Shown: piece by piece, positions 1-9,081 of the stretch
How positions within the stretch are numbered: position 1 is the first letter of the stretch
Layout: each line of letters starts with the position of its first letter
NCBI GenBank assembly: GCA_937981985.1
Contig: CALJNB010000035.1
Location: 1-62,240, forward strand
Reading direction: 5' to 3'
Length of the DNA: 62,240 nucleotides
From: an uncultured bacterium
GTDB lineage: Bacteria; Myxococcota_A; Bradymonadia; Bradymonadales; Bradymonadaceae
Translations under genes and position numbers: made by a program
Notes under the pieces: generated by a model
The model's input: only the letters and a program-made list of their open reading frames with translations
The model's database searches: none
What the model was told of the DNA's origin: nothing

Positions 1-1
1 T

Positions 2-178
2 CTGGGCGCGCATATTATCGGCGTTCAAGCCGGAGATCTCGTTGCCGAACTGGCTGTTGCCATGGAATTCGGTTCGTCCTCTGAAGATGTAGCGCGTTCT
101 TCACACGCACATCCCACTCTAGCTGAAATCGTAAAAGAAGCGGCACTCGCCGTAGATTCCCGCTCCCTAAATTCCTAA
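2..178 (+). CDS. lpdA: Dihydrolipoyl dehydrogenase, C-terminal end (partial)
   Basis: An open frame enters from the left edge and stops at TAA 176-178, giving about 58 residues. The sequence carries the dimerisation-domain end of the E3 flavoprotein family: a GAHIIG stretch, an AMEFG stretch, and SHAHPTL followed by KEAALAVD. The His of the HAHPT segment is the conserved catalytic base that acts with a Glu/Asp on the partner subunit (family knowledge). E3 reoxidises lipoyl groups of 2-oxoacid dehydrogenase complexes. The FAD and disulfide domains lie outside the window. It lies 53 bases upstream of glmU on the same strand. A second, different E3-like gene lies at 14959-16404. Confidence 0.85.
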   Translation: MGAHIIGVQAGDLVAELAVAMEFGSSSEDVARSSHAHPTLAEIVKEAALAVDSRSLNS

Positions 179-231
179 ATTCGCCTCTCATTCATCAGTG
201 CCAAAGCTCTTCTAAATTTTTCGAGAATCAT

Positions 232-1596
232 ATGTCTAACGTACAATCGGTCATTCTAGCGGCGGGAAAAGGCACCCGTATGAAGTCTAAAAAATCCAAA
301 ATTTTGCATGAGGTTGCAGGACGACCTATTATCGATTGGGTCGTCCGATGTGCTCTCGACGCTGGCTCTACCCGCGTGGTTACGATTCTTGGGCACCAAT
401 CCGAAATTATTGAGGCGCATCTTAAAAAGACTTTTGGGGATTTGGTTTCTTTCGCGTATCAACGAGAACAGTTGGGTACCGGTCATGCTCTTTTTTGCGC
501 CTTGGATGAACTCGTTGGATATGAATCTAAAACACTCATTCTATCCGGTGACGTCCCCAATCTTAGCTCACAAACTTTATCTGCATTTTTACTCGCCACC
601 GAAGATCGGTCGGGCTTGATTACTTCAGTCTTAGAAGATGCAAAACAATATGGACGAATTGTACGTTCTGATGCTGGGGTGGAGTCGATCGTTGAGTACA
701 AAGACGCGACCGATGAACAACGAAAGATTAAGGAGATAAATGCCGGGTTCTATGCGTTCCAAACCGCCGAAATGGACCGCGCCCTACGTACTTTATTGGA
801 GACCCCGCCAACTAACGCGCAGGGAGAATATTATCTTACCGACGTCGTTTCCATGATAGGCCCGTGTGTGGGCTGGGAGCTCAATAACGCACAAGAGATG
901 GAAGGCGTAAATAATCGCGTCGATCTGGCCGAAGCGGAGAAGTTTGCGCAACGGCGTATCAACAAATATTGGATGTTAGAAGGGGTTACGTTTTTAGATC
1001 CCGAGACGACTTACGTCGGTGCTGAAGTTAAACTTGCAGCTGATGTGACACTGTCTCCAAACGTTGTTTTGATGGGAACAACTTCCATTGACTCAGATAC
1101 TCATATCGCCAGCGGTTCGATTATAGAAGATACAAAGATAGGCAAGTCGGTTAACATTCTTCCTAATTGCCATTTTGAAGATAGTAAAATCGATGACCAT
1201 TCCAACATTGGGCCTTTTGTTCACTTAAGACCAGGCGCGGATATTGGACCGGAATGTAAGGTTGGAAATTTCGTTGAAATTAAGAAGGTTCGACTCGATC
1301 GCGGGGCCAAAGCAAATCATCATTCCTATCTTGGAGACGGGCATGTGGGTGAGAGATCCAATATTGGTGCCGGTACGATTTTCTGCAATTATGACGGTAA
1401 AAATAAAAATTTCATTAAATTAGGGAAGGGCGTTTTTATTGGTTCTAATTCCGCATTGGTCGCGCCGGTGACAGTCGGAGATAACGCCTACGTCGGAGCT
1501 GGGAGTACCATTACTTCAGATATTCCGGAGGACAGTTTAGCTGTTGCTCGGGCTCGCCAAAAAAACATAGAAGGCTGGGCTAAGCGAAAAAAGTAG
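232..1596 (+). CDS. glmU: Bifunctional GlcNAc-1-P uridyltransferase / GlcN-1-P acetyltransferase
   Basis: GlmU makes UDP-GlcNAc in the cytoplasm: it acetylates glucosamine-1-phosphate and then uridylates it, feeding peptidoglycan and LPS synthesis. The 454-residue product has the usual family length. Residues 1-230 form the nucleotidyltransferase domain with the LAAGKGTRM signature, a KSKILHEVAGRP segment and NAGFYAF. From about residue 255 there are hexapeptide repeats of a left-handed beta helix with RPGADIG, the NHHSYLGD segment (catalytic His of the acetyltransferase) and GAGTIFCNYDGKNK. ATG 232 is the start that gives the standard MSNVQSVILAAGKG N-terminus; the ribosome site is weak. No odd features. 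Confidence 0.97.
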   Translation: MSNVQSVILAAGKGTRMKSKKSKILHEVAGRPIIDWVVRCALDAGSTRVVTILGHQSEIIEAHLKKTFGDLVSFAYQREQLGTGHALFCALDELVGYESKTLILSGDVPNLSSQTLSAFLLATEDRSGLITSVLEDAKQYGRIVRSDAGVESIVEYKDATDEQRKIKEINAGFYAFQTAEMDRALRTLLETPPTNAQGEYYLTDVVSMIGPCVGWELNNAQEMEGVNNRVDLAEAEKFAQRRINKYWMLEGVTFLDPETTYVGAEVKLAADVTLSPNVVLMGTTSIDSDTHIASGSIIEDTKIGKSVNILPNCHFEDSKIDDHSNIGPFVHLRPGADIGPECKVGNFVEIKKVRLDRGAKANHHSYLGDGHVGERSNIGAGTIFCNYDGKNKNFIKLGKGVFIGSNSALVAPVTVGDNAYVGAGSTITSDIPEDSLAVARARQKNIEGWAKRKK

Positions 1597-1646
1597 TCGT
1601 TTTTCGTGTCAGAGACTTAGTGAGAACTTGCCGAACATGTACTCAT

Positions 1647-2384
1647 TTAGTTTTCTGGTGTGTTTACTACCGGTGAGCCCCAACCATCGTAATTCCCACC
1701 TATCTCTCTAGACTTTTCGAAAAGGGAAAGTACTACAGGTTCCAGTACCGAAACCTCAACTGCGGTAAATTGTTGAAAGGTGATATTCCATTTATCTTCC
1801 GCTTTGGTTCGCGTCACCGCAGAAAAGTCTCCCTGGCTAAGGTATTCCTCAAACGCTTGAGCACCATTTTCGGTTTCGAAATAAGCAAAATGATCAATAT
1901 TTCTGGGTATCTCGTGGACGTCGCCATGTTTGCGAAGGTTCATCAGAATCTGCTGTAGATTAATTCGTTGCCAGTCATAATCGCTCGGATAGAGAAAGTC
2001 CGAATATAAGGACCATTTTTCATCCTCTTTTACGTTCATCATTACGTCGTATTCAAAATGCGCATTTTCGACAAATCCTCGAATTCCTTCGATGATATTG
2101 GTGGGCACGTAGAAGAACAACTGCCGTGTCCCCGCCACGCTCGTGAATCGCCCCACATAGGCGCCTTGATTTTCCGCTAGATACTCAACCAGTTGGTCTT
2201 CGAAGGTGACTAATTTCGCGTCACATTCCTGATCCGGAAATCCGTTCTCAGCATAGTTTAGGATGACCCAATGGACAAAGGGATGGCTTTGAAGTGGCGC
2301 TGCACTTTCAAACGCCGCATCAATACTAAATACGCTAAAGTCGTCTTTTACTGAACTTGGAAACACTACCCAATTTTCTTCCAT
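1647..2384 (-). CDS. DUF695 / RraB-like two-domain protein
   Basis: A 245-residue soluble protein. The N-terminal part (about 1-135) resembles DUF695: an ENWVVFPSS opening, and a FFYVPT strand followed by a DVMMNV segment. The C-terminal part (about 140-240) resembles the RraB (RNase E inhibitor-like) fold, seen in MNLRKHGDVHEIPRNIDHFAYF and the closing GGNYDGWGSPVV, a typical family ending. The two-domain arrangement is widespread and its role is not established; RraB itself binds RNase E in E. coli. The gene is convergent with glmU. No signal peptide, so probably cytoplasmic. Domain calls are by eye and need a profile search. Confidence 0.75.
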   Translation of the reverse strand: MEENWVVFPSSVKDDFSVFSIDAAFESAAPLQSHPFVHWVILNYAENGFPDQECDAKLVTFEDQLVEYLAENQGAYVGRFTSVAGTRQLFFYVPTNIIEGIRGFVENAHFEYDVMMNVKEDEKWSLYSDFLYPSDYDWQRINLQQILMNLRKHGDVHEIPRNIDHFAYFETENGAQAFEEYLSQGDFSAVTRTKAEDKWNITFQQFTAVEVSVLEPVVLSLFEKSREIGGNYDGWGSPVVNTPEN

Positions 2385-2505
2385 CGATCTCTCCGTAGAA
2401 CCTGGCCGAGCATACCGAAATTTTTCTATTAATATAGACCCTTAGATAGCTTAGTGGTTTTTGAGATTTTATGATAATAATTCACCACTTTTTCTGGAAA
2501 TCAAT

Positions 2506-3486
2506 ATGTTGAAATCTTTTCTAACACTCTCTTGTATCGTTCTTTTTTGTTCAGTTTTGTTGAATTGTGAGACTGATAAAAATGCAATTTTTGACGCTGC
2601 CCTTGACCGACTTGAGCCTGAATTGGAGGCGACCGAACTTGTTGAGGATAAAATCGCGTTATTAGAAAAGTTTCGCATGAATTATCGTGGGCATCCCAAA
2701 ATCGAAACCGTCGCTAAGCGAATTCAGAGTTTGAAATCGTCGCAAGAGAAGGCAAAAGTTAAAGAAGAAAAAATGAAATTTGACCCAAACGATCTTAAGG
2801 ACAAAATCGAAGAAGGCGAGCTGGAGGCTATGGCGGTGTTCGCACTGTCGGCAATCGCAAAAGGCACGAAACCGGGGTCTGATTCTATCGAGAAAGTAAC
2901 ATTACCAGGTTTTAACCGTGTTCATGAATTTGAAAATACCGCGAAGGTTCTTTCCCCATTTGCGGTAAGACTTCTCGTTTTGGGCTCGATGATTCGAACC
3001 GATTCCAAATGGATCCAGCGCTGCAACGCGGCTTGTCAAAATGTTTACGCGAGTAAGGTTTTGAAGAAAGCATTGGGTACGGACCTCTTTAATTTAGACG
3101 GATCTATGAATAAGGAAGGAGTTGATAAACTATTAGGTCTTTTGGGTAAGGACACATTCGCAATGATAAATTATTCAGATCTTGGCAAGGTTTATGGTCC
3201 ATCGATTCGCCACATTTTGGACGTCCGCGCAGCCATACGAAAAATGGGAGATCAAAAAACGATGGAGGCATTTCGTGTTCAAAAAGCCGCAGAATTGGGA
3301 GCCTTGCCTGATTGGTATCGAAAAATGTCTGAAAATAGTGAAGCTTTGAAAGCTATATCTCTCAAGAATGTTCGAGCCACCCAGACTTTGGGTTTTTGGA
3401 TTCGAAGAATGGACGATAAAACCGCGCCCTCTATTGAGGCCTTTTTGAGACGAGCGATCGAAAAAGAGAAAAGTCCAAACCCATAA
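2506..3486 (+). CDS. Putative lipoprotein, helical, unknown function
   Basis: 326 residues from ATG 2506. I chose this start because it opens directly on a type II signal peptide: MLKSF, a hydrophobic stretch, and a lipobox ending LLNC at residues 17-20; an upstream in-frame TTG at 2461 would add 15 residues before it. After the lipid-anchor Cys, residues 25-110 are rich in Glu/Lys and look alpha-helical (a VEDKIALLEKF repeat-like segment). The C-terminal two thirds also look helical, with several Lys/Arg-rich stretches. I recognise no enzyme motif or family. Probably an outer-membrane-anchored periplasmic protein. It is followed by tRNA-Arg. Confidence 0.7.
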   Translation: MLKSFLTLSCIVLFCSVLLNCETDKNAIFDAALDRLEPELEATELVEDKIALLEKFRMNYRGHPKIETVAKRIQSLKSSQEKAKVKEEKMKFDPNDLKDKIEEGELEAMAVFALSAIAKGTKPGSDSIEKVTLPGFNRVHEFENTAKVLSPFAVRLLVLGSMIRTDSKWIQRCNAACQNVYASKVLKKALGTDLFNLDGSMNKEGVDKLLGLLGKDTFAMINYSDLGKVYGPSIRHILDVRAAIRKMGDQKTMEAFRVQKAAELGALPDWYRKMSENSEALKAISLKNVRATQTLGFWIRRMDDKTAPSIEAFLRRAIEKEKSPNP

Positions 3487-3520
3487 TCGCCAAAAAGAAT
3501 AGAAAATATTAAACATTTGT

Positions 3521-3549
3521 TTGACAAAAGGCTGATAGATTTAGATAAC
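3521..3549 (+). promoter_or_regulatory. Promoter of tRNA-Arg
   Basis: A perfect -35 TTGACA (3521-3526) is followed after 17 bases by GATAAC (3544-3549), a four-of-six match to the -10 consensus. The predicted start near 3556 is about 26 bases before the mature tRNA 5' end. Confidence 0.55.
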
Positions 3550-3581
3550 CCCACCAGTATTTGTTTGATTTCACATACTTT

Positions 3582-3655
<74 letters not shown>

Positions 3656-3674
3656 CTTTTCAGTTACAAAGATA

Positions 3675-3707
3675 AAGCCGATACCGCAGGGTGTCGGCTT
3701 TTCTATT
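3675..3707 (+). terminator. Rho-independent terminator after tRNA-Arg
   Basis: A ten-base stem AGCCGATACC / GGTGTCGGCT (one G-U wobble) around a short loop is followed by a T-rich run. It sits 20 bases after the tRNA. Confidence 0.85.
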
Positions 3708-3736
3708 TTGATGATGAGGCTTTTCTTGAAAATCTC

Positions 3737-3775
3737 TTGACTAAGATATTTATATGTAATAATGTAATTACATTA
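3737..3775 (+). promoter_or_regulatory. Promoter with 16-bp palindromic operator of the ArsR operon
   Basis: TTGACT at 3737-3742 and TAATGT at 3760-3765 (17-base spacer) form a plausible promoter. The perfect palindrome TAATGTAATTACATTA occupies 3760-3775, covering the -10 box and the first base of the ATG at 3775. The inferred start of transcription (about 3772) leaves almost no leader. A dyad exactly on the promoter of an ArsR-type repressor suggests autoregulation (inference). Confidence 0.65.
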
Positions 3776-4125
3776 TGACCAATGAAGAAACAGACCAACT
3801 CTTTCACGCACTATCCCACCAGATACGTCGTCACATTCTAGACCTTTTACGTGCTGAACCCGGTTTGGCGGTTGGGGAACTCGCAAAATCATTCGACGTG
3901 AGTCGGATCGCCGTCATGAACCATCTCGCGGTGTTGGAGAAAGCGAACCTGGTTATCAGTCAGAAGGAAGGTCGTTCACGGAGGTTATATATAAACATCA
4001 TGCCCATTCACGAAATATACGAACGATGGGCCGACAACTACAGCTCAATTTGGTCCAACCGATTGAGTGATATCAAAACACTGGCTGAACGAGCAGCCGC
4101 AGCCCAAAGGAAGGAAAATGACTAA
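3775..4125 (+). CDS. ArsR/SmtB-family HTH transcriptional regulator
   Basis: A 116-residue winged-helix protein. Residues 5-85 hold the classic ArsR core: a FHALSHQIRRHILDLLRAEPG opening, the recognition-helix region ELAKSFDVSRIAVMNHLAVLEKANLV and the wing EGRSRRLYIN. No Cys pairs of metal sensors are visible, so this is the non-metal subgroup often paired with an SRPBCC/AHSA1 protein. Its stop overlaps the start of that partner by 8 bases (4118-4125), indicating translational coupling. A palindrome overlaps its start codon, consistent with autorepression. It is probably a cytoplasmic repressor of its own two-gene operon; the signal is unknown. Confidence 0.9.
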   Translation: MTNEETDQLFHALSHQIRRHILDLLRAEPGLAVGELAKSFDVSRIAVMNHLAVLEKANLVISQKEGRSRRLYINIMPIHEIYERWADNYSSIWSNRLSDIKTLAERAAAAQRKEND

Positions 4126-4636
4126 CTACGCAGAAAAAATTATCAATCGCACATTCATCAACGCACCGATCGAAACGGTTTGGGCAATTTTAGTTGCTAC
4201 CGATCGACCTTTGCCCTTTTTCTTCGGCAACTCGTGCCAAACTAAAGATGGTCTTAAGAAGGGCGCGAATATGCGGATGTTGCATCCAAACGGAAAAGTC
4301 GTGATGGTTTTTGGCGAAGTACTCGCATTTGAACCTCCTCATTTGTATTCTCATACATTTAAGATGACCAATTTGGACGATCCCGCTTGTACGGTTACCT
4401 ACGAGCTAAGAGAAAAAGACGCTGGGACGGAGTTTGACCTCATCATCGACAATGCGATTGTCGGAAGTAAGCTTCTTAAGGAAATGAAGAGCGCTCAAGG
4501 ATTTATCAGCAGTAATCTTAAATCGATGGCCGAAACCGGAAAACCCGCATTTACCGGAAAAATGGTAAAAGTACTTTCGCCCATTTTCGGTATGTTGGCT
4601 AAAAAACGCCAGAATGTCGCTCATTGGGAGTTGTAA
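4118..4636 (+). CDS. SRPBCC / AHSA1-like ligand-binding protein
   Basis: 172 residues from ATG 4118, which overlaps the ArsR stop and follows a GGAAGG ribosome site inside that gene. The protein opens with a beta strand and the helix-grip-fold signature NRTFINAPIETVWAIL; DRPLPFFFG and the paired strands VVMVFGEVLAFEPPHLYSHTF follow. This family (Bet v1-like, Activator of Hsp90 ATPase 1 homologues) binds hydrophobic ligands; the actual ligand is unknown. The ArsR-SRPBCC pairing is common and suggests that the regulator controls this gene. No signal peptide. Confidence 0.85.
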   Translation: MTNYAEKIINRTFINAPIETVWAILVATDRPLPFFFGNSCQTKDGLKKGANMRMLHPNGKVVMVFGEVLAFEPPHLYSHTFKMTNLDDPACTVTYELREKDAGTEFDLIIDNAIVGSKLLKEMKSAQGFISSNLKSMAETGKPAFTGKMVKVLSPIFGMLAKKRQNVAHWEL

Positions 4637-4640
4637 ATTC

Positions 4641-5138
4641 TTACTCGCTACAATCAAGATCTAAATCGACCCAGGCTTTAGGTAAACACCAGTTTCCTGA
4701 ACTGGTTTTTGTACTATTTTCGACATAGGTACAAACGGTCTGACCATCATTGTCGCAAGCTTCACCCAGCTGTTTAGGGGTGTTGAAGTCCTCGCATTTT
4801 AGCGCGCAAAAGCAGTTATCCTCACTACCACCAAACCACATAAAAGTTCCCTGAGGACAGTTTTGAGGTGGGAATCCGTCACACTTCGCATAAAATTGAT
4901 CTCCATCGGTAAATGTCTCGCCTGTGGAGAACTCCACGCATTGCGCAACGTTATTAGCTCCGTTGTTAGGGGTGCTATTAGCTCCGTTGTTAGAGGTGCT
5001 ATTAGCTCCGTTATTTGGCGTATTATTAGCGTTGCCGTTATTTATGGGACTCGTTAGTTCGTCATTATTATCTTCTTTATCATTTCCTTCCGGGCCACAG
5101 GCTAAGCTGAAAGCAATTATCAAAAATAGGTGTTTCAT
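4641..5138 (-). CDS. Lipoprotein with 8-residue Asn-rich tandem repeats
   Basis: A 165-residue secreted lipoprotein. The signal peptide MKHLFLIIAFSLAC ends in a lipobox with Cys 14. A low-complexity linker follows with near-identical NNGANSTP-type repeats, encoded by 24-base DNA repeats. The C-terminal half is Cys-rich with about ten cysteines, including a CEDFNTP segment and a CDNDGQTVC pair, suggesting a small disulfide-stabilised domain. I recognise no family. Such Asn/Gly/Pro linkers after a lipobox are characteristic of Bradymonadales-type and related genomes. It is convergent with the SRPBCC gene, with 4 bases between the stops. Confidence 0.75.
   Translation of the reverse strand: MKHLFLIIAFSLACGPEGNDKEDNNDELTSPINNGNANNTPNNGANSTSNNGANSTPNNGANNVAQCVEFSTGETFTDGDQFYAKCDGFPPQNCPQGTFMWFGGSEDNCFCALKCEDFNTPKQLGEACDNDGQTVCTYVENSTKTSSGNWCLPKAWVDLDLDCSE
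4953..5024 (-). repeat. Three tandem 24-bp repeats within the lipoprotein gene
   Basis: Units at 4953-4976, 4977-5000 and 5001-5024 are 24 bases each; the first two differ at one base and the third is more diverged. Being a multiple of three, copy-number change would alter linker length and keep the frame. Confidence 0.85.
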
Positions 5139-5383
5139 TTTATTCCTTCTGATTTTCAGTTGTGTTCCTCGTTGATCGAGCTCAGTGTTTACTGCGCGGA
5201 TTAAACAAAGTCAAATGTGGCTTGTTTAAATCCCGTATCCAATTTATAAATTTAAAATCTTGGAGATTTATGTGTCGAGTAATTCCGACTGATACGATCA
5301 CGGGGAAAACCGCGCATAATTTTTTCGCCATGGCGTACGTTGATGTTCGACTCTAGCGTTCCTTAATACCTGAGCGCGATGCT

Positions 5384-7186
5384 TTAGAGATCTACAAAAC
5401 TTTCGAGATTTTTTGAACGACTAGGATGTCGAAGTTTTTGAAGGGCTTTCGCTTCAATCTGACGAATACGTTCTCGAGTCACATTAAAATCGCGACCCAC
5501 TTCTTCAAGTGTGTGATCTGATTTATTGCCTATACCAAAACGCATTCGAATGACCTTTTCTTCACGCGGTGTAAGTGTGGATAATATTTCGCGTGTTTGC
5601 TTTTGAAGATTGATGTTTTGAACCGCAAGCGAGGGATTAATTGCTTCCGCATCGGCAATAAGATCACCCAACGAAGAATCTTGTTCGTCGCCGATTGGCG
5701 TATCCAAGCTAACCGGTTCTTTAATAATTTTTCGAATCTTAGGGATTTTCTCCACTGGAAGATCTAATTTTTCTGCAAGCTCTTCATCCGTCGCAGGACG
5801 TCCAAGCTCTTGAAGAAACGAGCGCTCAATACGCTTAAGTTTGTTAATGGTTTCAATCATGTGAACCGGAATGCGAATGGTTCTAGCCTGGTCGGCAATC
5901 GACCGTGTAATCGCCTGCCGAATCCACCACGTTGCGTAGGTCGAGAATTTAAATCCGCGTTGGTACTCGAATTTATCTACCGCTTTCATCAGTCCAATAT
6001 TTCCTTCCTGAATCAGATCTAAAAATAGCAGACCTCGATTTAGATAGCGCTTAGCTATCGAAACCACCAAGCGTAGATTGGCTTCGACTAGTTCTGACTT
6101 CGCTTTATTTGCCATCTTCTCGCCGGAAAGTACGGCTTGTAGCGTAATGCGCAGACTATCGACTTTTTGGCCAGCCTCTATCTCCACTGCCCTAATGCGT
6201 CGACGCGTACTTCGCATTTCGTTCCAAATTTGTAAAACGTCTTCGTTTGAAAGTTGCGATAAAAACCGGTTCTTAGAACGTTTGAATGATTTCGTACCGC
6301 TTCTTAGGAGTTTTACCGCATCTCGAATTTCGGCGTAAGATAAGTGATGGCAACGTTCGAGTTTGCGAAGACTTTTTTCCGCGTCGTCGACGCGTTCAAG
6401 GAGTCCCTTAAATTTCGCAACCATTTTACTTGTATGCTTTTTAGTTAACGGAATGGCTTTTACTAACGCAAACATTTCGTACCGATTGGTTTTGATTTGT
6501 TCACGAATCTTCTTTCGTTCCCGAAACGTCAATCCCGGTTTTGTGATCAATTCTTCTTGTAGTTCTTGATTACGAGTTTGGAAGTTCTGGACCAAATCGA
6601 TTTCCCCTAAAAACCAAGCAAACCTTTCTTCGTGAGAAGGTTCAATAGGTTCGCCGTTTTCGTCTTTTTCTAATCCTTCTGGATTAGGGGCTTGAAGAAC
6701 GTCTGAGAGTTTTACTTTAAGGCGGCGCACTCGATCCCCCAACGAAAGCAGTTCACTTACACCGGCGTTTGTGCTGAGGACCACCGTTAGGATGGTCTTA
6801 TCACCCTTTTCTATCCGCTTGGCTATTTCTACTTCGCCTTCTTGAGTCAGCAATGCAATTTGCCCCATTCGGTGCAGATACATTCGGACCGGATCGTTTC
6901 CTTTGAAGTCCGGGGAAACAGCTGACCGACGTTTGGTTGGCTTTTTTAAGGGGCCTTTAGGTTCTTCGGTCGGTTTGGGCTTATATTGCGATGCTTTGTC
7001 GACAAGCTCGATACCTAACTCGGTGAAGAGCATCATCATATCGTCGACTTGTTCCGCGCTTAAGACGCCGGGCGATAAAATTTGATTTACTTCATCGTAA
7101 GTCAGAAAACCTTTCTCGTTTCCCATATCGATAAGTTTTCGAACTTCAAACTTTGTTCTCGCTTTTTTTTGTGCGTTCGGAATCAT
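5384..7186 (-). CDS. rpoD: Primary RNA polymerase sigma factor (sigma-70)
   Basis: 600 residues from the ATG at 7186, 10 bases after the dnaG stop; a longer in-frame start inside dnaG is less likely because the product from 7186 begins at normal region 1.1 (a [15 protein letters not shown] stretch and YDEVNQIL). Region 1.2 holds [12 protein letters not shown] large non-conserved insert follows, then region 2 ([49 protein letters not shown]), region 3 ([13 protein letters not shown]), and region 4 with the [20 protein letters not shown] helix. It directs RNA polymerase to housekeeping promoters. It is cotranscribed with dnaG. Confidence 0.97.
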   Translation of the reverse strand: MIPNAQKKARTKFEVRKLIDMGNEKGFLTYDEVNQILSPGVLSAEQVDDMMMLFTELGIELVDKASQYKPKPTEEPKGPLKKPTKRRSAVSPDFKGNDPVRMYLHRMGQIALLTQEGEVEIAKRIEKGDKTILTVVLSTNAGVSELLSLGDRVRRLKVKLSDVLQAPNPEGLEKDENGEPIEPSHEERFAWFLGEIDLVQNFQTRNQELQEELITKPGLTFRERKKIREQIKTNRYEMFALVKAIPLTKKHTSKMVAKFKGLLERVDDAEKSLRKLERCHHLSYAEIRDAVKLLRSGTKSFKRSKNRFLSQLSNEDVLQIWNEMRSTRRRIRAVEIEAGQKVDSLRITLQAVLSGEKMANKAKSELVEANLRLVVSIAKRYLNRGLLFLDLIQEGNIGLMKAVDKFEYQRGFKFSTYATWWIRQAITRSIADQARTIRIPVHMIETINKLKRIERSFLQELGRPATDEELAEKLDLPVEKIPKIRKIIKEPVSLDTPIGDEQDSSLGDLIADAEAINPSLAVQNINLQKQTREILSTLTPREEKVIRMRFGIGNKSDHTLEEVGRDFNVTRERIRQIEAKALQKLRHPSRSKNLESFVDL

Positions 7187-7196
7187 ACTACTCGCT

Positions 7197-9005
7197 TCAA
7201 TTTTTATTGCCGCTTTTCGACGGTGTTTTAATGTTTCGTTGGAATTCTTCCAACACTTTTTTCTGCTCGACCAGTGTACTATAGGCTTCACGTTCTTCTT
7301 GAAAATCTAAATTTTCAAGTTCTCGAACAATCTCACTGATCGTACGAGATACCCATTCCTTCTTTAGCGAAAAAATGCAATCTGTAAAAAAGGTTCTTGC
7401 CTTTTCTTCCTGATAATTTTCGTCAACCGAGACAAGTGCATTTTCGACCGCTTTTTTCAAGCCTATATTTTCGATTTCTTGGATAATAAATGCAGTATTT
7501 AGTGCATTATTTTCATCAACGCTATTTTTAGCTTTATCCAAAAAGTTCACCAATTCCTTACTGCTTAGCAAGTTATCGTATTGCTCGGCGAAAAATTCGA
7601 CCAACCATTCCGGATGATCAAGTAAGACGACCAATACTCCAAACTCAGGTTTTGTTAAACGTGTCGGTCTACGATTCGCCGAAACTGCTTTAGTAATCTC
7701 TGTGCTAACTTGTTGTGGTTTCTTTATATACTCTTTCAAAAGCTTAGGTTCAATAGCGACTCGACGGGAGATTTCAGCCACATATCTTTCGCGCATGACT
7801 TTATTTTTCACGTGACCCAATAACTCTCCTAGAACCTCGAGGCCTTGCACTTGTTGTCGGACATCAATGTTTTTCTCTGCTCCTGGAAGTTGGGTCGCGA
7901 TCGCCCAAGCCATCAAAGAAACCGACGATTCTATTTTTTCAGAAAGTGCTTCGGCGCCTTCTCTGCGTACGAAAGTATCAGGGTCATCGCTTGGTTCAAA
8001 AACAATGATTCGAGATTCAAGTTCCGCCTCTTCTAAGGCCGGCATACATTTCATTGACGCTGCGATTCCCGCTCCGTCGCCATCGAAAGCGATAATTACC
8101 TTTTTGCAAAACCTCCCCAATAATCGAGCCTGTGCAGTTGTTAATGCGGTTCCCATTGGAGCCACCACATTTTTAATGCCCTGGGCGTGGAGTGAAATAA
8201 CATCGAAGTTGCCTTCCACGATGAGCGCGTATCCAGCTTTTTGGATATGATTTTTCGCCACCGTTAGTCCGTATAAATGGCGGCCTTTCGTGTAATATGG
8301 AGTTTCCGGGGAATTGATGTATTTCGGTTGATCTTCGGCGGCTAAGACACGTCCTCCAAAAGCCAACGTATTTCCCCAAATATCGACAATCGGAAACACC
8401 ACCCGATGTCGGAATCGATCGTAATACCCACCACTCGTACGGTCGTTTAATAGGCCCGCTTTAGCGGCCCACGGTCCTGGTATTTTTTTTCTTTGAAGAT
8501 GATCGGCCAGTTTGCTCCAATCATTGAGTGCGTATCCGAGTCCGAATGCCGCCGAAGTTTGTGCATCAATACCGCGCTCGCGTAAATAAAAAGTCGCAGC
8601 CTTTCCGTCGTTACTTTCCAAGTTACTTTGAAAGAAATCGTTCGCTTCTTTCATAATATTCAAATAGATTTTTCGACCTTTTTCTTTTTCGCTATGTTTT
8701 TCATCCCTTGTATCAGGGATTTCTATTCCGTGTTCTTTGGCCAGATGTTTCACCGTTTCCGGGAAATTCCATCCCTCAATTGCCATTAAGAAACCAATTG
8801 AATTACCGCCTTCGCCACATCCAAAACATTTGTAAATCCCTTTTCCTGAATGAACATTAAAGCTTGGTGTTTTCTCGGAATGGAAAGGGCAGAGGCCTTT
8901 GTGATTTGTACCGGCTTTTTTAAGGGTAACGTAACGACTAATAATCGATACGATGTCGGTTCGCGTAAGAATATCCGCGATAATCTGTTCGGGAATTTTT
9001 CCGAT
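7197..9005 (-). CDS. dnaG: DNA primase, apparent AUC start codon
   Basis: 602 residues. DnaG makes RNA primers at the replication fork. The zinc-binding domain is intact at the N-terminus: KIPEQII, then [11 protein letters not shown] and CFGCGEGGN (CHC2 zinc ligands). The TOPRIM core shows LIVEGNFDV and IAFDGDGAG. An ATG at 8786 would delete the whole zinc domain. Upstream of it the conserved frame stays open to a TGA at 9015-9017, yet holds no ATG, GTG or TTG before the KIPEQ motif. ATC at 9003-9005 lies 7 bases after GAGG and yields the expected Met-Gly-Lys-Ile-Pro opening. A strong promoter ends about 15 bases upstream. rpoD follows. Confidence 0.93.
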   Translation of the reverse strand: MGKIPEQIIADILTRTDIVSIISRYVTLKKAGTNHKGLCPFHSEKTPSFNVHSGKGIYKCFGCGEGGNSIGFLMAIEGWNFPETVKHLAKEHGIEIPDTRDEKHSEKEKGRKIYLNIMKEANDFFQSNLESNDGKAATFYLRERGIDAQTSAAFGLGYALNDWSKLADHLQRKKIPGPWAAKAGLLNDRTSGGYYDRFRHRVVFPIVDIWGNTLAFGGRVLAAEDQPKYINSPETPYYTKGRHLYGLTVAKNHIQKAGYALIVEGNFDVISLHAQGIKNVVAPMGTALTTAQARLLGRFCKKVIIAFDGDGAGIAASMKCMPALEEAELESRIIVFEPSDDPDTFVRREGAEALSEKIESSVSLMAWAIATQLPGAEKNIDVRQQVQGLEVLGELLGHVKNKVMRERYVAEISRRVAIEPKLLKEYIKKPQQVSTEITKAVSANRRPTRLTKPEFGVLVVLLDHPEWLVEFFAEQYDNLLSSKELVNFLDKAKNSVDENNALNTAFIIQEIENIGLKKAVENALVSVDENYQEEKARTFFTDCIFSLKKEWVSRTISEIVRELENLDFQEEREAYSTLVEQKKVLEEFQRNIKTPSKSGNKN

Positions 9006-9026
9006 GACGTTTCCTCAAAGAGCGCG

Positions 9027-9056
9027 ATTATTAGGGAAATTAATTCGGATTGTCAA
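9027..9056 (-). promoter_or_regulatory. Promoter of dnaG-rpoD
   Basis: On the minus strand a perfect -35 TTGACA (9056-9051) is followed, after 17 bases, by TAATAAT (9033-9027). The predicted start near 9020 leaves a leader of about 15 bases that contains the GAGGA ribosome site at 9016-9012. Confidence 0.7.
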
Positions 9057-9081
9057 AGATTTAGCGAGCCCGTTTCGTGAT

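Noticed and set aside
5270..5356. A 29-codon plus-strand frame with a GGAG site.
   Set aside because: Too short and without recognisable sequence; may be a small peptide but I cannot support it.
8173..8786. Starting dnaG at the ATG at 8786.
   Set aside because: It would remove the CHC2 zinc-binding domain, which is intact upstream in the same frame.
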